Assembly: GCA_030770535.1 (NCBI GenBank)
Contig: JASVEC010000017.1
Coordinates: forward strand, 558,001-622,000
Length of the DNA stretch: 64,000 nucleotides
From: Batkoa obscura
Taxonomy: Eukaryota > Entomophthoromycota > Entomophthoromycetes > Entomophthorales > Batkoaceae
Direction: 5' to 3'
Notes under the pieces: model-generated
What the model was told of the DNA's origin: nothing
Database searches by the model: none
The model's input: only the letters and a program-made list of their open reading frames with translations
Program-made: the position numbers and the translations under genes
In this document: in pieces, positions 10,365 through 20,597 of the stretch
Position numbering within the stretch: the first letter of the stretch is position 1
Layout: each line of letters begins with the position of its first letter

Positions 10365-10463
10365 TTGAGTTACTTAATAAATGAATATTATTTAATTTTG
10401 TTTTTTGATTTACAATATTTTTTTTTATACAATTAAAATATATAAATAAGGGTAATTATAATA

Positions 10464-10566
10464 TGGGGATGTATTTTTGTGTTTAAGGATTTTACTAACA
10501 ATTTTTCTACTTAAATAGCGCTTAAAAGATAGAAAGAATAATGAAGCCAAAAAAAAGATCCTCATG
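10464..10566 (+). mobile_element. MITE-like repeat, copy 2
   Basis: Begins GGGGATGTATTTTT and ends AAAAAGATCCTC, an imperfect terminal inverted repeat of about 13 bp, with the conserved core TTAAATAGCGCTTAAAAG. It lies just upstream of the decayed siderophore synthetase copy. Confidence 0.75.
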
Positions 10567-10641
10567 CTATAAAAAAACAATGTGTTTTTTGTTTTATATA
10601 AAAGAATTTAAAAAATTTTTAAGGTTGAAATATATATAAAT

Positions 10642-11200
10642 ATGGAAACTAAATATATTGAGTTCTTCAATAATTATTATCAAAAGTATTTAGGGGCCTT
10701 TACTACTCCTGCTTATAAATATAGTTTAACTTATGAAGCTCATTTACAAAATTCATTATGTCGATTAGAGTTAGATTCCAACGATGATTATTCAATTTCT
10801 GGTTTTACTGTACCTAGTTTTAATAGTATTAAAGTATATCAAGAATAGCTAACAAAATTAACTAGATCAACGTGAAATATATAGAATTTGGAGTCAACTT
10901 AAGTTATCAAAAACTAAAAATACATACATCATGTATCTTAACATACCATGTTTATGATCTATCTTTGTAGAATCATTCGTAGTTTAAATCTGTATTATAA
11001 TGGTATTAGCTAAGAAATTGATAGGATGGAATCGGAGAAACAGTTATTTTAAGAACATGTTAAGATATTACTGATTAAAAAGCTAGGGCTGTGATTTTAT
11101 AGTATCTATTAGGATGAATTAGAATGATTTGTTTATAACTTATCTTTATACTAAAATATTGAATTTGATTTCTTATCAAATACCTGAAGAGGTTAAAGGT
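10642..11200 (+). pseudogene. Decayed 3' copy of the NIS siderophore synthetase
   Basis: The first 207 bases read as a 68-residue frame that aligns with residues about 406-472 of the intact synthetase at 6422: TETKCIEFFTNY / METKYIEFFNNY, YGLTYEAHLQN / YSLTYEAHLQN, CRLKLD / CRLELD. After a stop, similarity to the rest of the parent continues in broken frames: a segment near 10930-10990 matches the HHVAYHTMFMMHLHRVIRS region and one near 11140-11195 matches YTKVPNLISYQIP. Only the 3' third is present and it has no start or 5' part, so it is a truncated, dead duplicate. It lies between two MITE-like copies in the same orientation. Confidence 0.9.
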
Positions 11201-11309
11201 GAGAGAGTTAATTATTAGGGAAATGAAGTTACTGTTGAGTGAAGTTAATAATACATCAGTTTACTTTCTTAATCTTTTAATTGTTTTTAATGTTATTAGT
11301 AAATTAATT

Positions 11310-11404
11310 GGGGGTGTATTTTTTTGTTTAAGAATTTACTAGCAATTTTTCCACTTAAATAGCGCTTTAGAATGGAAAAAGTGATGAAACTAAAAAACAT
11401 TCCC
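11310..11404 (+). mobile_element. MITE-like repeat, copy 3
   Basis: GGGGTGTATTTTTTTG at the left and AAAAAACATTCCC at the right, with core TTAAATAGCGCTTTAG. Same orientation as copy 2, so the two bracket the synthetase pseudogene. Confidence 0.75.
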
Positions 11405-12268
11405 AATTATTGGCTTATAATCTTGTTTTTATAAGCACATGATATTTTTTATAAACTTATTAATCCATAGGGAAAAGTAATGTAATTTATTTACAAGAAA
11501 ATGGGCTAATTAATTAAAGGATGAGGATGAGTTCAGCTTTGAGAGATCATTAAGGAGATTTAAATACGCTGCCTAGCCAATACTCTTGAATGATCGACCA
11601 GTGATAAACAGATCGTGTTTGGCTTCTTGAGTAATCAAGGTAGCCCATTCAAGGAATAGAAGATTTATTAGAGGAGGCAACGTTATTGATTAAAAATTCA
11701 GACAATACAGTTTTCTGTGAAGAATCCAGATCACTGCATCAGTAAACATGTATTAAACGAAAAGGCTAATATTAAGAAATATTTCTTGTATAAATAAAAA
11801 ATTAATGTCCTAGGAAAAATAATTAAATATTAGACCATTAATGAAGACGGTATCATAATATTTCCAAAAGTATTGGCTGTATTTAAAGTCAAAAAAACAA
11901 TAAGAGACCTTTTTATCCACTTCTTCATAACCAAATAGGCAATGCTTTGAAACTAAAGGTTTGAAACTATGGTCTTGGGCTATTATGGTGTACTTTTTGA
12001 GAGAGACTCTCTAAATGCCCAAGCTTAGTTTCAGAGCTATACATTTCTTTGTAAGTAAATTCTAGGATTATCTAAAATTTTACATTTACAAAGTAAAAGA
12101 CATCGAAATTGAATTGTAGAGATTGAGTTTTTAGTTTTCAATTACATGTCTTTATGATTTAATTTAACCCAAAGTTTTAAAACCCAAAAATAGTTCTAAA
12201 TTTATGAACAAATAGGAATGTCCATAGAAAACAGTTTTCTTTTAAAAAAGAAGAGTTCATATTGAAAC
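11405..12268. other. Spacer of higher complexity, probably decayed sequence
   Basis: Less A/T-monotonous than the usual spacers here, with short open stretches broken by stops in every frame. It may be the wreck of a gene, but I cannot assign a family. Confidence 0.35.
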
Positions 12269-12487
12269 TTGATTTTGACTTTACAAAGCTTGATAAAAAC
12301 TTTATTACCAATTGGATACAATGGGATTAGAAAGGCCCATTTCTTGGCTCTTTATATGCAAGTTTTTGGTCATATGACTGAGCTCAAGAAGTCCCATACC
12401 ATTGTTTATTTTAGGGGTAATAATGGCTGGATAGACTACTTAACAGATAATATTTTAAGTATTAGAATTTATTCAAATTACATTTGA
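12269..12487 (+). pseudogene. Possible lipase class 3 fragment
   Basis: A 72-residue frame containing SHTIVYFRGNNGWIDYLTDN. This resembles the strand-and-loop (TIVVSFRGT..NWLTDL) that precedes the catalytic serine in fungal class 3 lipases. Nothing resembling the GHSLG serine motif follows, and no signal peptide precedes it. If the match is real, this is a remnant. Low confidence; it may be chance. Confidence 0.25.
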
Positions 12488-13068
12488 TAAACTTATTTAT
12501 TAGTTAAATATCGCTATATTATTATTATTTATTGTTTAGTCTCAAGCTTTTTTCCTTCTATTTAATTATTTTTTCAATAGCTTTATATTCAACTTTAAAT
12601 CCAGTTATCTTAAAAGGCTACTACAGCTTAATTAATAAAAATTTATATTTTCATTGTAACTTTTTAATAACATTCTTTTCTTGATTTTATATTAACTGTT
12701 AAACTATTTGTTAATTATAAAATTAAAATTAAAAATTAAACGTTCCTCTATTTGATCTATCACTGGATTATAAATACATTGTAACAAAAAACGGATATTA
12801 CAATAAATAGATAGAATATTTACATTATTACTAATCCAGCTTCATTGGACCAATTTCAATGTATTTTATCTTTTAGTTTGTAATTGTTTTCATTTAAAGC
12901 TATTAATTCTTTCGCTAAACACTTCCATTATTAAATCATAATAGAATAAGATGACAAATAAAAAAACATCACCACATTTTAAAATGGATCTATAATATCT
13001 CAATCGAAATGATTGGTGAACTACATTAAATCATCTCAATAGTTGAAATTAAAAATAGATTCTGGAAA
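12488..13068. other. Spacer, nothing recognised
   Basis: AT-rich sequence with no supported gene, leading into the promoter of the second Ser/Thr-rich gene. Confidence 0.5.
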
Positions 13069-13154
13069 GCCAAGAATTCTATTTTAAAAAGAACAATGCT
13101 CCTATTTAGAAGAACTTGGCATGAAATTATCCAGTTTTAAAAACTATATAAAAG
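13069..13154 (+). promoter_or_regulatory. Promoter module of Ser/Thr-rich gene 2
   Basis: GCCAAG at 13069, CTTGGCATGAAAT from 13115 (46 bp start to start, inverted), an AACAATGCTC block between them, and TATATAAAAG at 13145-13154, 59 bp before the ATG. Confidence 0.7.
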
Positions 13155-13212
13155 CTATTGAAAATGAACATTATCAATTATTAAAATAAATTACAAATTT
13201 CTTCAATACAAT

Positions 13213-13707
13213 ATGAAATTCAATCCTTTAATTTTATCTTCAATTCTTACTTTAATTGCTGCACAATCAAGTGTTACAGATGCTACTTCTACCACTTTAG
13301 CTAGCACCCTTAGTGGTACTGATTCAAGTACTTTAGGCACTCAAACACCAACTACAATTACTGATTCAAGCACTACAAATACTTCTGAAAGTAGTATAAC
13401 TACTGATGTAATTTCTATTTCAACTTCAACTGATGGTACTGAATCCACTTCAACTTCAACTTCGACTGATTCTAGTGCATCTACTACAACTGATTCAACT
13501 GATTCAAGTAGCGCCAGTTCTTCATCAAGTTCTACTGATGGCTCTTACACTCCAAGTAGTACCTCAACAACTACTAGAAGTACCGTTTCAGTTTCTACCT
13601 TCTCAAATAAATCAAATACAAGCAATAATAGTTCTGGATTGACAATCAAGTCCAACTATTTGGTTTCCTTTTTTACTACCATGGTCCTTGGTTATCTTGT
13701 AAATTAA
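13213..13707 (+). CDS. Small secreted Ser/Thr-rich protein, probably GPI-anchored (family member 2)
   Basis: 164 residues. Signal peptide at 1-18 (ending LIAAQ), then a long Ser/Thr/Asp-rich stalk with runs such as STSTSTDSS and SSASSSSSSTDGSY, then SNNSSGLTIKSNYLVSFFTTMVLGYLVN, a hydrophobic GPI-type tail. It is closest to member 1 in its tail and to members 3 and 4 in its stalk (shared TDSS, TTLAS and TDGSY-PSS blocks). The protein is expected to be extracellular and O-glycosylated. There is no recognisable catalytic domain; function unknown. Confidence 0.75.
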   Translation: MKFNPLILSSILTLIAAQSSVTDATSTTLASTLSGTDSSTLGTQTPTTITDSSTTNTSESSITTDVISISTSTDGTESTSTSTSTDSSASTTTDSTDSSSASSSSSSTDGSYTPSSTSTTTRSTVSVSTFSNKSNTSNNSSGLTIKSNYLVSFFTTMVLGYLVN

Positions 13708-14478
13708 GTTTTTTTAATAAATGTGTATAGTATTTGAATTTTGCTTCTAAAATTCGTTTAGTTTATAAAATAAAACACGTCAATGGTTTTAATTAATAGT
13801 GTATTGCAAGGGTAATATACTTATTCTATATTAATAATTTAGAAACTAGAATATTCAATATCATTGGAATATGAGTAGTATTAAACATTTTAAATATTAG
13901 ATTCTTAATCTGTATAGATCTAAAATCCCTTTCACCTTATTTTTAAAATTCAAAGATGGATCCCCTTGCATCTTAAAATATTTTATTATCAAATTACTAT
14001 TAAATTAATTTAAACGTAAATTTACTTACGTAATTTGATGTTTTTATAAATCAACTATTACTACATGATTATGATTATACAAATTGTGTAAAAAACTCTC
14101 CTTTAATTATATCAGTAATATCTATAAAAAACACTTGTGAGGCTATGTTTTTACAGCTAAACTTTTAACTTGACCATAAACAAAGTATATATGATCGATC
14201 ACTTTAAAAAATATTGAAATGCTGGTAACGCCATTAAAATAAATTAATATCCCATTTAAAGCCTTATTTCTGTTAAATCATAGAACTAATTGCATCTAGA
14301 TGCTTTAATTTTATTTTAATCTGCAATTAACTTCTTGTACATTGAGTTTATGAACCATATATAATGTTATATTTTATAAATTCATTATAAAAAATATTGA
14401 CGATAAACTATCTTAAAACAAAATCATTTAAATGCAACCAATTCAATCAAGAAAAAGATACTAAATAGATTTAAAATA
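13708..14478. other. Spacer, nothing recognised
   Basis: AT-rich spacer between array members 2 and 3. No gene, RNA or repeat that I can support. Confidence 0.5.
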
Positions 14479-14560
14479 GCCAAGGATTTTATTTTTAAAA
14501 AAACAATGCTCATTTTTAAAGCCAATTGGCATGAAATTAGTAAGTTTTTAATATAAAAGC
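14479..14560 (+). promoter_or_regulatory. Promoter module of Ser/Thr-rich gene 3
   Basis: GCCAAG at 14479, ATTGGCATGAAAT from 14525 (46 bp start to start), the shared AACAATGCTC block between, and ATATAAAAGC at 14551-14560, 55 bp before the ATG. Confidence 0.7.
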
Positions 14561-14614
14561 TTTCGAAAATGAGTACCATTGAACATAAAAAGTTAATCTT
14601 TACTTTAATACAAT

Positions 14615-15424
14615 ATGCGTTTCAACACTTTAGTATTATCTTTATTCTTTAATTTAATTATTACGCAATCAAGTAGTACAGATAGCACTTCTACTACTTT
14701 AGCTAGTATCGATAGTGGGATTAATTCAATAGTGTTGGCTGATAATTCTAGTATTTCAGATAGTCAAACATCAACTACAATGACTGATTTAAGTGCTACA
14801 AATATTTTTGGTAATAGTATAATTACTAATGTTACTTTTACACCTACTCCAACTACAGATGAGATTTTTACAATTGCACCAACTACAAATGTAGCTTTTA
14901 CATCTACACTAATTATAGATGATCCACCATTGTCTTCATCTTTAACTTCAACTGATGGTATTGTATCTGCTCCAAATTCAGTTAACGACAGTGTATTTAA
15001 TTCCACTTCAATCGATGGCACTGTATCTACTTTAACTGTGGATGATAGTATACCTTCTTCAACTTTAACTGACGATAGTGTATCTACTTCAGCTTCAGCT
15101 ATAACTAATGATACTGCATCTACTTCAACTTCAACTGCAACCTATAGTACCACATCTAATTTAACTTTATCTGGTTCTAGTTCAACTAGTTCTAATGATA
15201 ATTTAATTGATTCAAGCTCAGGATTTAGTAGCAGTAATTCTTCATCAAATTTGACTGGTGGCCCTTATACTAAAAGTAGTACCTATGCATTGACTACAAC
15301 AATTAAAGGCCCCATTTCTACTACAAATATTGTTGTGAGTCCCAATAGTCCTGGATTTATACTTAAGTACAATTATTTTATTTTATTTCATTCCTTATTA
15401 CTATTGTTATTGGTTATCTTCTAA
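14615..15424 (+). CDS. Secreted Ser/Thr-rich protein, probably GPI-anchored (family member 3)
   Basis: 269 residues, the longest of the family. Signal peptide at about 1-18 (ending IITQ), then an expanded Thr/Ser/Asp-rich stalk with several TDG/TDD repeats. The C-terminus KYNYFILFHSLLLLLLVIF is hydrophobic but its last residues do not match the family's SFFTTIVVGYL tail. Comparing DNA with member 1, the GYL-N codons are still present one base out of frame, so a small indel has changed the tail while leaving it hydrophobic. It may still act as a GPI signal. Function unknown. Confidence 0.72.
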   Translation: MRFNTLVLSLFFNLIITQSSSTDSTSTTLASIDSGINSIVLADNSSISDSQTSTTMTDLSATNIFGNSIITNVTFTPTPTTDEIFTIAPTTNVAFTSTLIIDDPPLSSSLTSTDGIVSAPNSVNDSVFNSTSIDGTVSTLTVDDSIPSSTLTDDSVSTSASAITNDTASTSTSTATYSTTSNLTLSGSSSTSSNDNLIDSSSGFSSSNSSSNLTGGPYTKSSTYALTTTIKGPISTTNIVVSPNSPGFILKYNYFILFHSLLLLLLVIF

Positions 15425-16112
15425 ATTGATAGAGTTTTTTAAATAAATATGTATAATTTTAAGCTGTTTTTTTGTTTTGACCTTTTAATGAAATAAACTC
15501 TACTAATAAGTTCAATTATAATACATTTTTAAAAGTAATGTATTTTTTCTTATAAGTGAAAAAATTAAGAATTTAAAGATTTATTATTATATGAATACAT
15601 AAATGCCATTTAAAAAATTCGAAATACTAAATTTTTAAAAAACCTATACGCTGAATCCTTTTGAACCTAAAAAACATTTATTTTTAAACTATTGGGAGGG
15701 TCTTAGCCTTTGAGCACTAAATTAATTTAAGAAAAGAGATTTAATTGAAGCAGAGTCTTTTGTTGACTGTCAAATTGAATGAATTTAACTTTTCCTAGCA
15801 TTGCTTTGGAAAACAATCACGAATCATACTCGTCGTTGATATCCAAGTGCTAAAATAGTTAAAGTTTTTGGTTGTAACAGTTTTCTATTTCTGTTTTTTA
15901 ATACATGGGGATGTATTTTTTGTAAGAATTTTACTAATAATCTTTCCGCTCAAATAGCGCTTAAAAAATGGAAAAAATAATGAAGCCAAAAAAAACATCC
16001 TCGATTATTAATATGTCAGTAAAATTATTAAAATTAATTAAAATTACTAATTTAAGTTTAATTTCTATTAAATAGTATCATATATATATATATTAATATA
16101 TATTTACAAATA
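15425..16112. other. Spacer containing a MITE-like copy
   Basis: AT-rich; the only feature supported is the MITE-like repeat at 15907-16002. A short TA dinucleotide run follows near 16080-16095. Confidence 0.5.
15907..16002 (+). mobile_element. MITE-like repeat, copy 4
   Basis: The cleanest copy: left end GGGGATGTATTTTTTG, right end AAAAAAAACATCCTC, nearly perfect terminal inverted repeats, with core CTCAAATAGCGCTTAAAAAATGG. About 96 bp. Confidence 0.8.
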
Positions 16113-16200
16113 GCCAAGGCTTTTTATTTAAAATAAATCAATGCTCCTTTTAAAATTGGCTTGGCATGAAGCACTATGTTTCGAACAAACGTTATAAAAG
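16113..16200 (+). promoter_or_regulatory. Promoter module of Ser/Thr-rich gene 4
   Basis: GCCAAG at 16113, CTTGGCATGAA from 16160 (47 bp start to start), the AATGCTCC block between, and TATAAAAG at 16193-16200, 57 bp before the ATG. Confidence 0.7.
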
Positions 16201-16256
16201 CTATCGAAATTAGCATTATCAGTTATAAAAAAATTAATATTTTATCCTAATCATAT

Positions 16257-16769
16257 ATGCGTTTCAACACTTTAATTTTACCATTATTCCTTACTTTAAT
16301 TACTGCACAATCAAGCAATACGGATAGTAGCTCAAGTGCACAAACCAGCACTGATAGTGGTTCCGATTCACAAAGTACAAATTCAATAATGAATACTGAT
16401 AGCTCTAGTACTTCAGTCAGAGGATCTCCAACTACAGTAACTGATTCTACAGATACAAATACATTTGGTAATGGTATTATTACCAATGTAACTTTCATAG
16501 CCAGCCCAACTACTGATGACAGTGGATCCACTTCAACTTCAACTAGTGATGACTCTAGCTCAACTGATTCTGTCTCTAATAGCACTGATCCTGGATCAAG
16601 CTCAACTGATGGCTCTTACCTTCCAAGTAGTGCATCTATGTTGACTAAAAGAAGTAGTGATACCGATTCTACTACAAATACTATTGTGAATCTTAATAGT
16701 TCTGGATTTGTGATCAAGTCCAATTATTTAGTTTCCTTTTTATTACTATTTTTGTTAGCTATCTTGTAA
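16257..16769 (+). CDS. Small secreted Ser/Thr-rich protein, probably GPI-anchored (family member 4)
   Basis: 170 residues with signal peptide at 1-18 (ending LITAQ), a Ser/Thr/Asp stalk (STSTSDDSSSTDSVS and similar), and the tail SGFVIKSNYLVSFLLLFLLAIL. The start of the tail matches members 1 and 2, but the last nine residues are read in a shifted frame relative to them; the original YLVN codons remain visible one base away. The new tail is still hydrophobic and ends at about the same place. It is expected at the cell surface; no enzyme domain is seen. Confidence 0.74.
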   Translation: MRFNTLILPLFLTLITAQSSNTDSSSSAQTSTDSGSDSQSTNSIMNTDSSSTSVRGSPTTVTDSTDTNTFGNGIITNVTFIASPTTDDSGSTSTSTSDDSSSTDSVSNSTDPGSSSTDGSYLPSSASMLTKRSSDTDSTTNTIVNLNSSGFVIKSNYLVSFLLLFLLAIL

Positions 16770-18212
16770 ATTAATTGATTTTTTTATTGATAATAAATAT
16801 TTAGTATTAAACTATTTTTTAAAGGTTTCTTAAGCATAAAATATAATATAGCAACATCTTTGATTACACCTTCGTATAGCATAATAATAATGTTGTTATA
16901 GATAAAAGGAGTTAAATAAGGTATGAATTTTATAATAATAAAGTTATAAATATTAATAATTCAAATATTTGAAAATTTTAATCCTTTTAAAAGTGTAATA
17001 ATCGAGCCCACTTTACGGCTTAAAATACATTATTTTTTAATACATTATTTTCCAGCTGTGAGATAACTACTATTATAAAGATAACTATTTATGGTAAGAT
17101 CCACATATTACTAGTTTCTTTAAATCGTTGTTATTTACTAGAAGTTATTAGTAGAAAGGTAACAAAATCAAAATTTATTAAAAATTTATCACATAAACAT
17201 GACCAAACTTAAATCAAAAGCTTGAATACTAGGATCCCAAGGATCGGACTAAAAAGCTGAATGTGATAAGTTTAAACGACAGGGTAGACTCTAAAAATTT
17301 TTTAGAGTTTGATCTAGGCTCTGGTTTGTAAAAAAATCGTGATTAGCTTTAAATTTTAGCAGAAAGGTATTGTTTTCTTAGAATTTATTATTACTGTGAT
17401 ATTTGTGAAAAGGAACTGAGACTGAAATAAATATGAGCTTTTGGTCTAAACTCAACTGCGATTTCAATAGAATTTTAAAAATGAAACATTACATTTAGTG
17501 CTAATATTTTAATCAGCAGTGAATGCTTTAAACCATATCTAATTCAAGCCAAGGGATCTCAATGTTTAAAACCTTAATAATTGAAATTTATTTTTAAAAT
17601 TCTATTAAATAAATTAGATAATTGATAATTATAGTTTGAAATGGATTTGAGGACTATAATATTTCCTTAAAATGAATGAATTTTGATTTATTTAAGTTAT
17701 TGCAGCTCTTTTATGACCTTTTTAACTGCTGATTTAATAAAAAATTTGTAGTAAATTTAGCTAAAATGTATGAATCAGACATTAAAAAAATTGGTTATAT
17801 AAATATATTGGTTATAAAAATCGCTACTAAAAAAGTCGTGAAGAGTTGTAACAACCTGTACTTCCCCCTGTTTTTTCAATAAAATTTATTTTTTCCCAGA
17901 AACTTCAAAGACTTTATTTTTAGTAATTTGTTAATTTAATTAAAGTTATATTTTTAAATCAAATCAAGCCTAAATTAAGGAATTATTATAAAAGTTTGAC
18001 TGTTTTATATAAGGGCGTTAACGTAATAGATAAACCAAATCCATCTATATTATAATAAGAAAACTTTTTATTTTATCTTACCAACTACTACCCTTAGCGC
18101 TCAGTTTGCTTTTTGGAGCTTTCCTACTCATTACGCTTATTAAACAATAGCCTTAAAATTTATCCTATTTTTTAACCAATTTTAATATTGGTGAACGTTC
18201 CGCCTAATTCAA
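16770..18212. other. Long spacer, nothing recognised
   Basis: 1.4 kb without a supported gene. Some parts are less AT-monotonous than usual but have stops in all frames. Confidence 0.5.
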
Positions 18213-18330
18213 GCCAAGAAAAAAAGTTAGCTAGCATAACTACTCAGCATACAAAGAAATGATAGGTAGATAGATTAAGTGTATAAATGATCAAAAAAAA
18301 TAGCTTGGCAAAAATTTTGGTATATAAAAA
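18213..18330 (+). promoter_or_regulatory. Promoter module of Ser/Thr-rich gene 5 (wider spacing)
   Basis: GCCAAG at 18213 and CTTGGC at 18304, here 91 bp apart (about twice the spacing of the others), and TATATAAAAA at 18321-18330, 81 bp before the ATG. Confidence 0.55.
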
Positions 18331-18410
18331 TACAAAGAAAGTCAAAATAACAATAAAAAAATCAAAATAATAACAATAATAATAATCAACTTTTAAATTT
18401 AAATATAAAA

Positions 18411-18890
18411 ATGCGTTCCAATAATATAATTCCTACTTTATTCTTTACTCTAATTGCTGCCCAATCCAATAATAATGATTCTACGTTCAGTACTCAAGTG
18501 AGTCCAAATGATGGCTCCAATAATGGTATGAATATGAGTAGCAGAGGCTCACGTACTCATACTAGAAGCCATACTCCAATAAATGATCCTTCCGCTACAG
18601 ATGTTTCTGGAAACATAATGAACTCAAGTCCAGCTTTAGCTGCTACTCAAACCTCCAATAATAGTTCAAGTGCATCCACTTCTGGAACTGATGGCGATAT
18701 GGATGGAATGGATGGAATGAGGAATATTATTAGTTCTAGTGGTAGTGCAAGTTCAGCTAGTTCTAGTACCGATAGCCTTAGCTCCAGCGATCCTAGTTCC
18801 CTTAATTCAAGTAATTCAATTATGTTGTTTCAACCTGGCTACGTTAATGTTATGTTTACTATATTGGCTGTTGGTTACATGCTCAGTTAA
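18411..18890 (+). CDS. Small secreted Ser/Asn-rich protein, probably GPI-anchored (family member 5, divergent)
   Basis: 159 residues. The signal peptide (MRSNNIIPTLFFTLIAAQS) is clearly related to the others, but the stalk is richer in Asn, Gly and Met with a short GDMDGMDGM stretch, and the tail is MLFQPGYVNVMFTILAVGYMLS. It ends the tandem array. Predicted surface protein of unknown function. Confidence 0.72.
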   Translation: MRSNNIIPTLFFTLIAAQSNNNDSTFSTQVSPNDGSNNGMNMSSRGSRTHTRSHTPINDPSATDVSGNIMNSSPALAATQTSNNSSSASTSGTDGDMDGMDGMRNIISSSGSASSASSSTDSLSSSDPSSLNSSNSIMLFQPGYVNVMFTILAVGYMLS

Positions 18891-19979
18891 ACAGAGTACC
18901 CGAACAATAAATATTTATTTAAATAGTAAAGTAGTAATTTTTTAGTTAATTATTTTATATTTTCGATATATTTTTTCAAGGTTTATATTACATGTTGATT
19001 TTTGTTTGTAAAATAAATTTTTGATATACAAAAATTAAAGTAGAATGGAATCAAGATAATTCACTTTATAAAGTATGTTTAATCTCATGTAATAATCGAA
19101 ATTAATAAAAAAGTAAGCTTTAAAGTTAGTAATATAACTGACTTTGTTAATAATAACAATAATTATTTATCTTAATTTTAGATTTCAAGAATTGATTTTT
19201 GTTAGTTGTCTGCACGATTTTCATTCCACTTTTTTAGCGTGTTTCAGCTTCTCGATCATACGGACCACCTATAAAATCCTTTCAGGTTCTTTCTTTTCAT
19301 TAGAGGAATCAGTTCCTTCAGTCCACTCCATGTTTATTGAATGGCATATTGGTTGGGAGACCAATTTCAATTTTTCAAAAGTTAGGTTCGACAAAAATCG
19401 TAAAGGTAGAGATACTCTACCTTTATGATAAGTTACCCCTTTTATCTAAGCATTTTTTATTATAAAGCTTATCACTTGAGAGTTCTCTCCTGAAGAAATT
19501 TAAAAAAAAGAATAGATTTTAAACAATATTATTTTTGTTATATATTACACATTATGCTTTTACTTGAATTTATAAGTAATATGGATTTTTAATATGATCT
19601 GAAGTTATCAGTATTTGAAAATAAATACATGTTCAATTTCTGTTATAGGGCTATAAACCCAAACAATGTTTTTATTAAATTAATAAAGTTTGGTAAATTA
19701 AAAACATTTGTTTGTCTATAAAAAAATATCAACCTAAATAGCTCATATTAGAGCCATAATAAAATATTTAACAAAGATTGTAGAATGAGCTAAATGTTTG
19801 TTTATTAAACCATTTAGTTAAAGATGCTATATTTATTTTCTAAATTAAAGATTTTATATTTTAAAGAAATCCATAAAAAAAACATTCTCTTTGAAACCAG
19901 TACTTTATGTGGTATAAAATCACATATAGTTTATTAGTATTTTTGAATAGTCGATAAAATTAGTTGGATATTTAAAAGA
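18891..19979. other. Spacer, no supported gene
   Basis: A 94-codon plus-strand frame at 19144-19428 lies in a patch of more normal base composition, but it has no family resemblance and no signal or repeat. It could be part of a decayed gene. Confidence 0.4.
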
Positions 19980-20597
19980 TTAGTAGCTGCCATAGGCTTG
20001 ATTTTGAGAATATTGATTCGTTGGATATCCAGGGCTTAATGATAGTGACCCACCAATAGTTACTGTAGTGGATATAGGTGTACCAGCAATACCAACACCT
20101 TGGGAAACACCGCCTGCTACAGCAACACCTTGCTGATCATTAGCTGAAACTACGCCACCATAAGAATTTGATAACCCTATCGTATTTAAGATCATATTAC
20201 CATTAGAAGCTCCACCACCTGTAGCAAAGCCATTAGGCGATTGGGATTGAAAGCTAGAACTAGTAGAGTAATTTGAACCTTGAGATACAGAACCATAATT
20301 TGAGCCTCCATTTCCATTAGCATTGTAACTTACGCCAGAACTTGCCACTGGGCTCGTTCCTGGAGAATAAGTACTTCCTTGGATTGTTGTACTTCCGTTT
20401 GTTTCATTAGTGCCTGTAAATGCACTGCTTCCAAATGAAGCGCCAGGCCCGTTGGCCTGACCAGTTGCGCTTCCTGTGCTAGTTGATTGGCCGTTAGTAC
20501 TTCCAGTTAATGTGCCTATCAAACCCCTTTTTTCTAGTAATGGAGCGGCATTTATCGAGGTAATTGCTATCGCTAATAGCAAAGATGGTAATCTCAT
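19980..20597 (-). CDS. Secreted Gly/Ser/Asn-rich protein with a Kex2-type processing site
   Basis: 205 residues. A signal peptide (about 1-17, ending INAAP) is followed at once by LLEKR, a dibasic site where a Kex2-like protease would cut, then a low-complexity Gly/Ser/Thr/Asn-rich mature region with SYG- and NGS-type units, and a C-terminus rich in Tyr, Gln and Ser. There is no hydrophobic tail, so it is probably released or held in the wall rather than GPI-anchored. Composition resembles fungal wall or matrix proteins; no named family recognised. Its signal peptide differs from those of the upstream array. Confidence 0.7.
   Translation of the reverse strand: MRLPSLLLAIAITSINAAPLLEKRGLIGTLTGSTNGQSTSTGSATGQANGPGASFGSSAFTGTNETNGSTTIQGSTYSPGTSPVASSGVSYNANGNGGSNYGSVSQGSNYSTSSSFQSQSPNGFATGGGASNGNMILNTIGLSNSYGGVVSANDQQGVAVAGGVSQGVGIAGTPISTTVTIGGSLSLSPGYPTNQYSQNQAYGSY

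Noticed and set aside
14764-15021. Val/Ile-rich minus-strand frame inside Ser/Thr-rich gene 3
   Set aside because: Antisense shadow of Ser/Thr codons.
19144-19428. 94-codon frame as a real gene
   Set aside because: No similarity to a family, no signal or domain; the reverse strand is no better. Kept only as spacer content.
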